This document shows, in pieces, positions 32,200 to 41,035 of a stretch of 64,000 nucleotides of DNA (its first letter is position 1; every line of letters starts with the position of its first letter). The DNA lies in assembly GCA_040901795.1 (NCBI GenBank), contig JBBDYH010000154.1:1-64000 (forward strand), in the 5' to 3' direction. A model generated the notes under the pieces. The model was not told where the DNA came from. It saw only the letters and a program-made list of their open reading frames with translations, and did not search any database. The stretch is from JBBDYH01 sp040901795 (GTDB taxonomy: Bacteria; Planctomycetota; Planctomycetia; Pirellulales; JALHPA01). The position numbers and the translations under genes are program-made.

Positions 32200-34413
32200 A
32201 TGAAGTTCGCCAACGTCAAATTGATTTTTCAGCGCGAGGTGCGCGACCAGTTGCGCGACCGGCGGACGCTGTTCATGATCTTCGTCCTGCCGCTGTTGCT
32301 CTACCCGCTGTTGGGGATGAGCTTCTTTCAGGTCGTGCAGTTCATGCGTGAGCACCCGTCGCGGGTGAAGATCATCGGCCTGGAGGCGCTCGAAAACTTG
32401 CCGAACCTGGTGGAGCAGGGACAGATTGCCGAGGAGTGGCTCGACGAGCGGCGCGCCGGCAACGCGCCGGAGGTCGAGCTGGAGCCGCATGCGGCGACGC
32501 CGGAGAAAGACGACTCGCAAGTCCAAGCCGAAGCCGAAGCGGCGATCAAGAGCGACGCTTTCCAGGTCGTGGTCTACTTTCCTCCCGATTTCGCCAACCG
32601 GATGGCCACGTTGCGCGAAAAAGTGGTCGCACACCAAACGAACGGCGCCGATGCGGATTCCGCACCAGGAATCCCGCAGCCGGTCGTGTACTTCAACGGC
32701 GCCGATGAGAAGTCGCAATTCACCTATACGCGCGTCGTGGCGGCTTTGCGCCGCTGGACGGACGCCATCGGCGAGCGGCTGTTGCGCGAAGGCAATCTTC
32801 CGGCCGTTGCGGCGCACCCCTTCGAAGTGAAACAAGCCGACGTAGCAGCGCCGGAGCAGCGCCAGGCGGTCGTGTGGTCTAAAATCCTGCCCTTTGTGCT
32901 GTTCATCTGGGCGCTGACCGGCGCATTTTACCCAGCGATCGACCTCTGCGCTGGTGAAAAGGAACGAGGCACGCTCGAGACGCTATTGAGCAGCCCCGCC
33001 GAGCGCAGCGAGATCGTCACCGGCAAGCTGTTGACGATTATGCTCTTCAGCGTCGCCACCGCGGTGCTCAACATCGTCAGCATGGGGCTGTGCGGCGCCT
33101 TTCTGCTCAACCAGATGCAGTCGCTGGGCGCCGGTCCGGCGATCGGGATGCCGCCGGCTATGGCGCCGGTCTGGCTCTTAGTCGCGCTTATTCCCGTGGC
33201 GGCGCTCTTCAGTGCCCTCTGCCTGGCGTTGGCGGCGTTCGCACGCAGCAACAAGGAAGGGCAGTACTACCTGATGCCGCTGTTGTTGGTCAGCATGCCG
33301 CTGATGATCCTGCCGATGGCACCGGGCGTCGAGCTGACTTTTGGAAATAGCCTGATCCCGCTCACCGGACTGGTGCTTCTCCTGCGGTCGCTGCTCGAAG
33401 GGCAATATTTGCAAGCGCTGCCGTTTGTGCCCCCCGTCGTCGTGGTGACGGGTCTGTGTTGCGTGCTCGCGCTCCGCTGGGCGATCGAACAGTTCAACAA
33501 GGAGAATGTGCTGTTCCGCGAGAGCGAGCGCGTGGACCTGGGGCTGTGGCTGCGGCACCTGATCCGCGATCGGCAGGACACGCCCTCGGCAGCGGAGGCG
33601 GTGTTTTGCGGCGTGTTGATCCTGGTGATCGAGTTCTTTATCGGACTTTCGACGGCGCCGCCCCAGACGCTCGACGATCTAGTACGGCTGGTACTGATCA
33701 GCCAATTGGTAGTCATTGCCACGCCGCCGTTGCTAATGACCGTGATGCTCACGCGGCGGCCGCTTTTGACGTTGCTATTGCGAAGGCCGCCGCTGGCGGC
33801 AGTCCCGTTGGCCATGCTATTGGCCATCGCGCTGCATCCGTTGGTGCTGTTATTCGCGCGGGGTTTGAGCGAGCTTTACCCGATCCGCACCGGCGGCCAC
33901 GAAGGAATGTTAGGCGCACTCGAAGACGCTCCGTATTGGCTGGCGATTCTGCTCTTCGCCGTCGTGGCGGCGTTTTGCGAGGAGCTGGCATTCCGCGGGT
34001 TCATTCTTTCAGGGCTGCGGCACTTGGGACATCGCTGGCGCGCGATACTGATTAGCGCTCTGTTTTTCGGCATCACCCATCAGATCCTCCAGCAATCGAT
34101 CATTACGGCCGCGGTGGGGGCGGTCATCGGCTACATCGCCGTGCAGGCGGGTAGTCTTTGGCCGTGCATCGCGTTCCATGCCACACACAACGCGTTGATG
34201 CTGGTCCACATTGATCTGCGCGAGCAGTTTCCGGTTCTGGAGCGACTAGTTCAGGAAGCCGACCCGACCGGGATGACGCTTTACCAGCCGGCCGTGCTTG
34301 TGGCCTCGGCATTTTTGGGTATTGCGACGATGGCTTATTTCGTCCGGCTGAGCCCGTCGCGTTCGCCTGAAGAAGCGTTGCAGGAGGCGATCGATCGCTC
34401 CGGGGCGCGGTGA
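32200..34413 (+). CDS. ABC-2 permease fused to a CPBP intramembrane protease
   Basis: 737 residues. The first part is a NatB/ABC-2 permease: a membrane segment at about 24-42, a large extracytoplasmic domain (to about 225), then six segments from about 228 to 440. A second set of membrane segments ends in a CPBP (CAAX protease/bacteriocin-processing) domain with CEELAFRGF (E594, E595, R599), H627 in FGITHQ and FHATHN (H660, N664), the full catalytic set. Such fusions are known in planctomycetes. The natural substrate is unknown; cleavage of the exported cargo is a natural guess. ATPase gene is immediately upstream. Confidence 0.9.
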   Translation: MKFANVKLIFQREVRDQLRDRRTLFMIFVLPLLLYPLLGMSFFQVVQFMREHPSRVKIIGLEALENLPNLVEQGQIAEEWLDERRAGNAPEVELEPHAATPEKDDSQVQAEAEAAIKSDAFQVVVYFPPDFANRMATLREKVVAHQTNGADADSAPGIPQPVVYFNGADEKSQFTYTRVVAALRRWTDAIGERLLREGNLPAVAAHPFEVKQADVAAPEQRQAVVWSKILPFVLFIWALTGAFYPAIDLCAGEKERGTLETLLSSPAERSEIVTGKLLTIMLFSVATAVLNIVSMGLCGAFLLNQMQSLGAGPAIGMPPAMAPVWLLVALIPVAALFSALCLALAAFARSNKEGQYYLMPLLLVSMPLMILPMAPGVELTFGNSLIPLTGLVLLLRSLLEGQYLQALPFVPPVVVVTGLCCVLALRWAIEQFNKENVLFRESERVDLGLWLRHLIRDRQDTPSAAEAVFCGVLILVIEFFIGLSTAPPQTLDDLVRLVLISQLVVIATPPLLMTVMLTRRPLLTLLLRRPPLAAVPLAMLLAIALHPLVLLFARGLSELYPIRTGGHEGMLGALEDAPYWLAILLFAVVAAFCEELAFRGFILSGLRHLGHRWRAILISALFFGITHQILQQSIITAAVGAVIGYIAVQAGSLWPCIAFHATHNALMLVHIDLREQFPVLERLVQEADPTGMTLYQPAVLVASAFLGIATMAYFVRLSPSRSPEEALQEAIDRSGAR

Positions 34414-34557
34414 ACGACCAGTATCGCAAGAGCGGCCGGAGGACGAGTCGCAAGAGGTGGAGAGGGGGAAACGAGGAGAGGGGGAGATTGTCGGATCCAC
34501 CGTTCACCACTGACCACTGCCCTCTCCACGGTCTCCGCCGTAGTCTGCTGGATCGCC

Positions 34558-35787
34558 ATGACCACCTATCGCGCCCGCTATGTCTTTCCCGTCGATCGGC
34601 CGCCGATTGAAAACGGCACAGTGACCATCGAGGGAGGCTACATCCGCGCCGTCGGACGGTTTCCCGATGAGTCCGACGCGACTGATCTCGGCGACGTGGC
34701 GATTATTCCGGGTTTGGTGAATGCACATACGCACCTGGAGTTTAGCGACCTCGAACGACCGCTCGGCGAGCCGGGGATGTCGCTGCCGTGGTGGATCCGC
34801 GAGGTGATTAAGCACCGCACAAACGTTGCCGACGTTCTTTCGCCCAGCGCTGCCGTGTCGCCGACGAAGCGAGATCCAATTCAGATGGGTATCGACGAGT
34901 CCGCACGGTGCGGGGTCGTGACGATTGGAGAAATTGCAACGGGCTCCACTTTCAAGGGGTCGCCGCTCGATGTATCGCGCTACTTTGAGTTGCGCGCATT
35001 GCGCCGCGGTGATGTGGACCGATGTCTGGATGAGGCAAAGTCGGTTCTCTCACAGTGCGACGGTCTGAGCCCGCATGCTCCCTACACCGTTCATCGTGAT
35101 CTGTTCGAGGCCGCCATCTGGCTATGCCGCTATGCGAGCAGACCACTTGTGATGCACCTCGCGGAATCTCCCGAAGAGCTCCAGCTCTTGGCGACCGCCC
35201 GCGGCCCGATGCGCGATTTGCTCGACGAGCGGAATTGGTGGGAGCCGGGAGCGATTCTCGTCGGACAGAAGCCGATCGATTACTTACAACAACTATCCAA
35301 CGTTCCACGATCGATCATTATCCACGGCAATTATTTGGACGACGACGAGCTTAGATTTCTCGGCATCTATCGAGACCGAATGTCGGTCGTGTATTGCCCC
35401 CGGACTCACGCCTATTTTCGGCATGATCCGTACCCGCTGCGGTCGATGCTTTCGCATCGCCTGGTGGTTGCACTGGGCACCGACAGCCGAGCGTCCAACC
35501 CCGACCTCGATGTCCGCAAGGAGATGCAATTCGTCATCGAGCGACATGGGGTGTCGCCAGAACTTGCGCTACGCCTGGGGACGATCAACGGAGCAGCGGC
35601 TATGGGTCTGGGCGAATATTGCGGCATTCTCACCGTGGGAAAGTCCGCAAACCTGGCGATCGTTCAGATTCCCCTCCGTCATTCCGCCGATCCGCACGAG
35701 CTGCTCTTTGACGCGGAAGCGCGGGTCATCGCGACGATGTCCCGCGGCCGCGTGGTGTTTTCAGAGCATCCAACACTGGCACCTTGA
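34558..35787 (+). CDS. Amidohydrolase, possible aminodeoxyfutalosine deaminase-type
   Basis: 409 residues. Amidohydrolase-superfamily metal motifs are NAHTHLEF, HAPYTVH, HLAESPEE, IIHGNYL and ALGTDSRASNPDLD, and the enclosing beta-sandwich sequence (YVFPVDRPPIENGTVTIEGG) is present. This subfamily includes 5'-deoxyadenosine/aminodeoxyfutalosine deaminases, and mqnA-mqnC lie 3.6 kb upstream on the same strand, so a role in menaquinone synthesis is plausible. Specificity cannot be read from the motifs; chlorohydrolase/guanine-type deaminases look similar. Confidence 0.75.
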   Translation: MTTYRARYVFPVDRPPIENGTVTIEGGYIRAVGRFPDESDATDLGDVAIIPGLVNAHTHLEFSDLERPLGEPGMSLPWWIREVIKHRTNVADVLSPSAAVSPTKRDPIQMGIDESARCGVVTIGEIATGSTFKGSPLDVSRYFELRALRRGDVDRCLDEAKSVLSQCDGLSPHAPYTVHRDLFEAAIWLCRYASRPLVMHLAESPEELQLLATARGPMRDLLDERNWWEPGAILVGQKPIDYLQQLSNVPRSIIIHGNYLDDDELRFLGIYRDRMSVVYCPRTHAYFRHDPYPLRSMLSHRLVVALGTDSRASNPDLDVRKEMQFVIERHGVSPELALRLGTINGAAAMGLGEYCGILTVGKSANLAIVQIPLRHSADPHELLFDAEARVIATMSRGRVVFSEHPTLAP

Positions 35788-35836
35788 TTGCCTGCCCACG
35801 TGGGCGAATCTATTCGCGACTCACAAATACACTCAC

Positions 35837-35874
35837 GGTGGGCCGGCGCCCGCAGCGGGCTTGTCCCACCCTAC
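35837..35874. repeat. GGTGGGCC...CCCACC palindrome
   Basis: GGTGGGCCGGCGCCCGCAGC facing GGGCTTGTCCCACCCTAC, a hairpin with an inner GCCCGC-AGCGGGC stem. A sister copy (GTGGGCCATCGCCCGCGGC) is at 53097. It lies between convergent genes and may terminate transcription in both directions. Confidence 0.65.
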
Positions 35875-35904
35875 AGCGTCTCGGAAAGACACGGCCACGT
35901 GGGA

Positions 35905-36756
35905 CTACAACCGACAATTCGTAATCTCCGTCTCCAGAATCGCCGAAGCGCCGAGCGCTTCGAGCCGCTCCATGATCGAGATCACTTCCTTGCGGCGGAC
36001 CATCACGCGGACCGCGCACCAGTTCGGGTCTTCCAAGGCGCTGACGGTGGGCGAGTTGAAGCCGGGCGTGATCTGCTCGGCCTCGCGGAGCTTGGCGCGC
36101 GGGACGTTGTACTCGAGCAGTGAGTAGCTGCGGGCGATGACCACTCCTTCGACGCGGCGGACAATCCGGTCGGCCAGCTCGGCATGGCGCTGGTCGTGGT
36201 TCTGAATGAGCACGGTCTCGTAGTTACCGATCTCATCGAGGATCCGCAGTTGGTTGGCGGCCAGCGTGCTGCCGGTCTCGACCAGATCGACGATCGCATC
36301 GGCCACGCCCAACGCGATCATAATTTCGACGCTGCCCGAGAGAGTAACCAGGTGCGCCTCGGCCCCGTGCTCGCGGAGGTACTGCTCGGTGATGCGCGGG
36401 AAGCTGGTGGCAATTCGAGCGCCGTTCAACTCGGCGGCACTGCCCAGCGGGCTATCGTCCGGCACACAGACTGCCAGCCGGCAGGTGCCGACGCCGAGTT
36501 CCAAACGTTGGATGACTTCGACACGGCTTTCGGCGATCAGGTCTGCGCCGGTGACACCCATGTCGATCGCGCCTTCGGCACAGAGCACTGGGATGTCGTC
36601 GGTCCGCAGGAACGTGACCTCGACGGGCAGTTCTTTGCAGCGGGCAAACAGGCTGCGCTCCGAGCGGCGAAAGCTCAGTCCGGCGTCTTTAAGAAGCGCC
36701 TCGGCCGTTTCAGCCAGGCGGCCCTTGCTGGGGACACCAATGCGTAGATTTTCCAT
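35905..36756 (-). CDS. hisG: ATP phosphoribosyltransferase, long form
   Basis: 283 residues, the long HisG form with a C-terminal ACT-like regulatory domain that senses histidine. Signatures: RIGVPSKGRLAE at the N-terminus, TDDIPVLCAEGAIDMGVTG, and GSVEIMIALGVADAIVDLVETGSTL. It joins ATP and PRPP in the first step of histidine synthesis. hisE, which acts second, lies 113 bases upstream on the same strand; a repeat separates them. ATG at 36756. Confidence 0.95.
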   Translation of the reverse strand: MENLRIGVPSKGRLAETAEALLKDAGLSFRRSERSLFARCKELPVEVTFLRTDDIPVLCAEGAIDMGVTGADLIAESRVEVIQRLELGVGTCRLAVCVPDDSPLGSAAELNGARIATSFPRITEQYLREHGAEAHLVTLSGSVEIMIALGVADAIVDLVETGSTLAANQLRILDEIGNYETVLIQNHDQRHAELADRIVRRVEGVVIARSYSLLEYNVPRAKLREAEQITPGFNSPTVSALEDPNWCAVRVMVRRKEVISIMERLEALGASAILETEITNCRL

Positions 36757-36778
36757 GCCGGAGGGTTTGGGGGTTCAG

Positions 36779-36848
36779 TTGGAGTTCAGCCTTCAGGCTG
36801 TTTTGGCGGTAAGTGTTCGCTGTTCAAACAAGCTAAAGCTTGAATTCC
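36779..36848. repeat. GGAGTTCAAGC-type repeat pair between hisE and hisG
   Basis: A degenerate direct copy (TTGGAGTTCAGCCTTCAGGC) faces an inverted copy (CAAGCTAAAGCTTGAATTCC) across 30 bases. The pair sits in the hisE-hisG gap and could form a 70-base hairpin in the transcript, which may affect hisG expression. Confidence 0.7.
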
Positions 36849-36869
36849 CACGAAAAAAGCATGCAGAGT

Positions 36870-37211
36870 TCATTGCGACTGCCCGCGAGATGCTTTTTCA
36901 TCAAGGCCCGAGGTTCCAAATCGCCGCGCGAGCTCTTGTTCGAGCTCAGATAACGGGATGCCTTGGTGCGATAACAGCACAAGCAGGTGATACACCAGGT
37001 CGGCCGCCTCGTATATCAGATGAGAGCGCCCCGCGTCCGCAGGTTCGGCGGCCGCTTCGAAAAGCTCCGCCGCCTCCTCGACGATCTTGTTGCGAATCTT
37101 CTTGACACCCCCCTCAAGCAGCCTGGCGGTATACGAATTGGGCGGAGGGTTGGCGCGGCGACTTTCAATCGTTGCCATTAACTGCGCGAAAACAGAGCCT
37201 TCGTCGTCCAC
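36870..37211 (-). CDS. hisE: Phosphoribosyl-ATP diphosphatase
   Basis: 113 residues, GTG start at 37211. The MazG-like helical domain carries NSYTARLLEGGVKKIRNKIVEEAAELFEAA and HLIYEAADLVYHLLVLL, with the metal-binding E-x-x-E-x-x-x/D pattern. It hydrolyses phosphoribosyl-ATP to the AMP form, the second histidine step. In many bacteria HisE is fused to HisI; here it is a separate protein ahead of hisG. Confidence 0.93.
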   Translation of the reverse strand: MDDEGSVFAQLMATIESRRANPPPNSYTARLLEGGVKKIRNKIVEEAAELFEAAAEPADAGRSHLIYEAADLVYHLLVLLSHQGIPLSELEQELARRFGTSGLDEKASRGQSQ

Positions 37212-37328
37212 GTCGGATCCCCTCGATCACGGCCATCGAATGCTTCACAATAGGCGCAGTGCACCGGAGAATCAACCGCAACGCTGGCCCAAGTCGGCGT
37301 ACCGCCGACTGCTAAACGACCTGGAACC

Positions 37329-38264
37329 TTGAACCCGGAACCTGAAACCCCCTGGTATCTGACCGGCCCCACGGCCAGCGGCAAAACGGCGGTCGGGATC
37401 GAGCTGGCTCGACTGCTGAACGCCGAGATCATTTCGCTCGATTCGATGGCCGTTTATCGCGGCATGGACATCGGCACGGCCAAGCCAACCCCCGCCGAGC
37501 GAGCTGCAATACCGCACCACTTAATTGACGTGGTCGAGCCGAGCGAAAACTATAGCGTGGCCGAGTACCGGCAGGCGGCAATGGCGGCGATTGAAGCGAT
37601 CAAACGCCGCGGCCGTGAGGTGCTGTTTGTCGGCGGCACGCCGCTGTACCTGAAAGCCATGCTCCGCGGCATCTTCGCGGGGCCACCGGCAGATTGGAAC
37701 CTGCGGCGTCGGCTGATGGATGAATCGCGGGCGGATCCATCGGTCCTTTATCGACAATTGCAGTTGGTGGATCCTGTCGCCGCAGCGCGGCTGCATGCCA
37801 ACGATACCCGGCGGCTCATCCGCGCGCTCGAAGTCTTTGAGGCCACCGGTTCGCCGATCAGTGCACTGCAACAGCAGTTCGAAGTCGGCCGCGCCGCCGA
37901 CGAATGCCATGTGTTTGTCCTCCACTGGCCTCGTGGCGCGCTGAACGAGCGGATCAACCGCCGCGTCGAGTCCATGTTCGCCACCGGGCTCGTCGAAGAG
38001 ACGCGGCGACTGATCGAGCGCGAAAAGCCGCTTGGACGGACGGCATGGCAGGCTGTAGGCTATCGCGAAGTCATCGAGCATCTCGAGGGCAAACTCGACC
38101 TCGCCGCGACCATCGAGCTGGTCAAGCTCCGCACGCGGCAGTTTGCCAAGCGGCAGCTCACCTGGTTTCGCAGTTTAAGCGAATGCCGCAGCGTGCCGGT
38201 CGCCGAGCCGTTCGATGCAACGCTCGTCGCGCAACGCATTTTTGAGCTGGGACGAGCGATGTAG
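37329..38264 (+). CDS. miaA: tRNA dimethylallyltransferase
   Basis: 311 residues. P-loop GPTASGKTAVG at 13-23, then SLDSMAVYRGMDIGTAKP and LFVGGTPLYLKAMLRG. It prenylates A37 of tRNAs reading UNN codons. The TTG start at 37329 and the first residues (NPEPETP) are encoded within a GAACCCGGAACCTGAAACCC repeat, so the true start is unclear; no better start is visible upstream before stops. It is divergent from hisE. Confidence 0.93.
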   Translation: MNPEPETPWYLTGPTASGKTAVGIELARLLNAEIISLDSMAVYRGMDIGTAKPTPAERAAIPHHLIDVVEPSENYSVAEYRQAAMAAIEAIKRRGREVLFVGGTPLYLKAMLRGIFAGPPADWNLRRRLMDESRADPSVLYRQLQLVDPVAAARLHANDTRRLIRALEVFEATGSPISALQQQFEVGRAADECHVFVLHWPRGALNERINRRVESMFATGLVEETRRLIEREKPLGRTAWQAVGYREVIEHLEGKLDLAATIELVKLRTRQFAKRQLTWFRSLSECRSVPVAEPFDATLVAQRIFELGRAM

Positions 38265-38371
38265 CTGGCAGCGCTAAAGGCGTTGCCCCCTGGGCCGATC
38301 CTTCGCGCCGCCCGCGCGTCTCTCTACAATGGTGAATTCTTAACGATCGAACACATCCTGGGGACAGTACG

Positions 38372-40144
38372 TTGATTCGCACGCACAACTGTGGGGAACT
38401 GAGAGCAGCCGACGTCGGCAAAACCGTCACCCTCTGCGGCTGGGTCGACAGCTATCGCGATCATGGCGGGGGCCTGCTCTTCATCGATCTGCGCGACCGC
38501 TTTGGAAAAACTCAAATCGTCGTCGGGCCGGAAAGCCCCGCCGCCGCGCGCGAGCTGGCGACGACTGTGCGAACGGAGTATGTCCTGGCCGCCACCGGCA
38601 AGGTCAATGCGCGGCTGGAAGGGAAGATCAACCCGAAGCTGCCCACCGGCGAGATCGAAGTCCGCTGTGACACGCTCGCGATCCTGAACAAAAGCGCCAC
38701 CCCGCCGTTCCAGCCGGGCGCTACGGAGCTGCCCGGAGAGGACCTGCGGCTGAAGTATCGGTATCTGGATTTGCGCCGGCCGGAGATGCAGCAGACGATG
38801 CTGTTGCGCCACCGCATCGTCAAGACGATGCGGGACTATTTCGACGAACACGACTTCGTCGATATCGAGACGCCGATGCTCGGCCGCAGTACGCCCGAGG
38901 GAGCCCGCGACTACCTGGTGCCCAGCCGAATCAACCATGGCATGTTCTATGCATTGCCGCAGTCGCCGCAGCTCTATAAGCAGATTCTGATGGTGGCTGG
39001 TTATGACCGCTACGTGCAAGTGGCCCGCTGCTTTCGCGACGAGGACCTGCGCGCCGACCGACAGCCGGAGTTCACACAGTTGGACATGGAGATGTCGTTC
39101 GTCGAGAGCGAAGACGTGATCATGATGATCGACGGGTTGGTGGCCCGCTTGGCGAAGCAGGTGCTGAACTTGGAGGTCGAGCTGCCGCTGCCGCGGATGA
39201 CCTACGACGAAGCGATGGAGCGCTTTGGGCACGACGCGCCGGACCTGCGCTATGGCATGGAACTGATTGACCTGACCGATCTGGCGCGCGAGGTCGAGTT
39301 CCGCGTGTTCCGCGGAGCTGCCGAGAGCGGCGGTCGCGTGCGCGGCGTCAATGCCCAAGGCGCCGCCGCCAAGTATTCTCGCAAGGACCTCGACGACCTG
39401 ACCGAAATGGTGGTCAAGAATTCGGGCGCCAAAGGGCTGGCCTGGTTCAAGGTCGAAGAAGGGCGCAAGCTCGCCTCGCCCATCGCCAAGAATTTCAGCG
39501 AAGATCAACTCGGCCGGATTGCGGATCGCCTGAAAGCCCAGCCGGGCGACCTGCTCTTGTTCAGCGCCGACACATTCGAGGTAACCTGCAAGGCGCTGCA
39601 CACCCTGCGCAAGCGCTTTGGCGAAGAGCTGAAACTGTACGATCCGCAGGCGATGCACTTCTCGTGGGTGATCGAGTTCCCAATGTTCGCCTGGGACGAA
39701 GAAGAGAAAGCGTGGGCGGCGATGCATCACCCCTTTACCGCGCCGCGGCCGCAGGACTTCCAACTGCTCAAAACCGATCCGGGCAAGTGCCGTGCTCAGG
39801 CGTACGACCTGATCATCAACGGCTCGGAGGCCGGCGGCGGGACGATCCGAATCCACGATTCAGAGTTGCAACAGCAGGCATTTGCGTTGTTGGGCATCAC
39901 GCCGGAGCGACAGCGCGAGCGTTTCGGCTTTTTACTTGACGCGCTGCAATTCGGCGCGCCGCCCCATGGCGGGATTGCCCTGGGCATCGACCGCTTCGTA
40001 ATGCTCTTTGGCGCGTTAAATAACATCCGCGACTGCATCGCGTTCCCCAAGACGCAGAAGGCGACGGACTTGATGACCGAGGCGCCAGGAGTGGTCGATC
40101 CTAAGCAGCTTCGCGAGTTGGGGATCGATATTCGCAAGCAATAA
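38372..40144 (+). CDS. aspS: Aspartyl-tRNA synthetase, bacterial type
   Basis: 590 residues with a TTG start at 38372 (reads LIRTHNCGELRAADVG). An OB-fold anticodon-binding domain (about 1-110) precedes the class II catalytic core. Motif 2 is in RCFRDEDLRADRQPEFTQLDMEMSF, the bacterial GAD insertion covers about 290-420, and motif 3 is GIALGIDRFVMLFG near the end. Length and GAD domain identify the bacterial type, which may also charge Asn-tRNA. Whether it is discriminating cannot be settled here. Confidence 0.96.
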   Translation: MIRTHNCGELRAADVGKTVTLCGWVDSYRDHGGGLLFIDLRDRFGKTQIVVGPESPAAARELATTVRTEYVLAATGKVNARLEGKINPKLPTGEIEVRCDTLAILNKSATPPFQPGATELPGEDLRLKYRYLDLRRPEMQQTMLLRHRIVKTMRDYFDEHDFVDIETPMLGRSTPEGARDYLVPSRINHGMFYALPQSPQLYKQILMVAGYDRYVQVARCFRDEDLRADRQPEFTQLDMEMSFVESEDVIMMIDGLVARLAKQVLNLEVELPLPRMTYDEAMERFGHDAPDLRYGMELIDLTDLAREVEFRVFRGAAESGGRVRGVNAQGAAAKYSRKDLDDLTEMVVKNSGAKGLAWFKVEEGRKLASPIAKNFSEDQLGRIADRLKAQPGDLLLFSADTFEVTCKALHTLRKRFGEELKLYDPQAMHFSWVIEFPMFAWDEEEKAWAAMHHPFTAPRPQDFQLLKTDPGKCRAQAYDLIINGSEAGGGTIRIHDSELQQQAFALLGITPERQRERFGFLLDALQFGAPPHGGIALGIDRFVMLFGALNNIRDCIAFPKTQKATDLMTEAPGVVDPKQLRELGIDIRKQ

Positions 40145-40190
40145 TGTTTGTTGAGCGCCTCTGAGCCAGCACTTAATATGGAGGATCATC

Positions 40191-40991
40191 ATGCGAGCGA
40201 AAGACGGAGCGTTTTTGATTTGCGCTTGTGTGTTGCTCGTCGCGATCGCGGGGTGCGCGGGCGCCCCATCGAAGCCGCAGGCAGACAGGGCGGTCGTTAA
40301 AATGCAAGAGCCGGCGCTTGTTGAGGATTCGCGTGTGGCGCCTCAAGCCGTCGAGCAAACCACACCGGATTCTCCCAAGGAAATTGCATCTCGCTTCGCG
40401 GATAACGTCGGCGAAACAGCGAGCTCTGCGCCGCCTTCCGGAGCGCCGCCGAGTGAAGCAGAGCCCAAGCGCGTCACCGCTCTCAAGCCGCCGACCGTCC
40501 GGCCTGCCGTCATGCCGGAGGTGGTGTTGTCGGGCGCGCACGCCGACAAATGCTTTATCCGCGTTGGCGACCCGTTTCCCGACTTTCGCTTGCCGGACCT
40601 CGCAGGCCGCGCGCAGACGCTCGAGGACCTGCAAGCGGAGGGTTTGGCCGTGGTCGTCTTCTGGTCCGGCGATCGCCTGGCAGCGGAGGACCAGCTTCGC
40701 TATCTAAACGAGCACATCGCGCGCTATGCCGATCTGGGGGTCCGTGCGGTGGCGATCAATATCGGCCAGCTGCCGGACCAGGTGCGAGCCGCGGTCGATG
40801 CGCTCGAGGTCAGCGTCCCTCTATTGCTGGATCTCGACGGGCGTTTGTTTTCACGCATCGGGAAGGACCATCTGCCGCGGACCTACCTGCTGGATCAAGA
40901 CGGCCGCGTGCTCTGGTTCGACATCGAGTTCTCCAGGCATACGCGAGAGAATCTCGAACAGGCGATCCATGCGTCGCTGAAGTCAACATAA
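40191..40991 (+). CDS. Thioredoxin-fold (redoxin) lipoprotein without a CxxC motif
   Basis: 266 residues. A lipoprotein signal with lipobox IAGC (C22) leads to a Pro/Ala/Glu-rich tether (about 25-110) and an AhpC/TSA-redoxin domain: VGDPFPDFRLPDLAGRAQTLEDLQAEGLAVVVFW, then LPRTYLLDQDGRVLWFDIEF. The position where TlpA-like proteins have WCxxC reads WSGDRLAA, so redox-active cysteines are missing; the only cysteine in the mature domain is in ADKCFIR before the fold. It probably binds rather than oxidises or reduces. It follows aspS by 46 bases; GGAGGATC precedes the ATG. Confidence 0.8.
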   Translation: MRAKDGAFLICACVLLVAIAGCAGAPSKPQADRAVVKMQEPALVEDSRVAPQAVEQTTPDSPKEIASRFADNVGETASSAPPSGAPPSEAEPKRVTALKPPTVRPAVMPEVVLSGAHADKCFIRVGDPFPDFRLPDLAGRAQTLEDLQAEGLAVVVFWSGDRLAAEDQLRYLNEHIARYADLGVRAVAINIGQLPDQVRAAVDALEVSVPLLLDLDGRLFSRIGKDHLPRTYLLDQDGRVLWFDIEFSRHTRENLEQAIHASLKST

Positions 40992-41035
40992 ATCGCTTGG
41001 ACACCTTTGGTGCCAATGCGCTTCTTCACGATGCT

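Noticed and set aside
38324..39856. 510-codon open frame on the minus strand opposite aspS
   Set aside because: Complement of a clear synthetase gene; the translation is rich in His/Arg/Leu with no motif.
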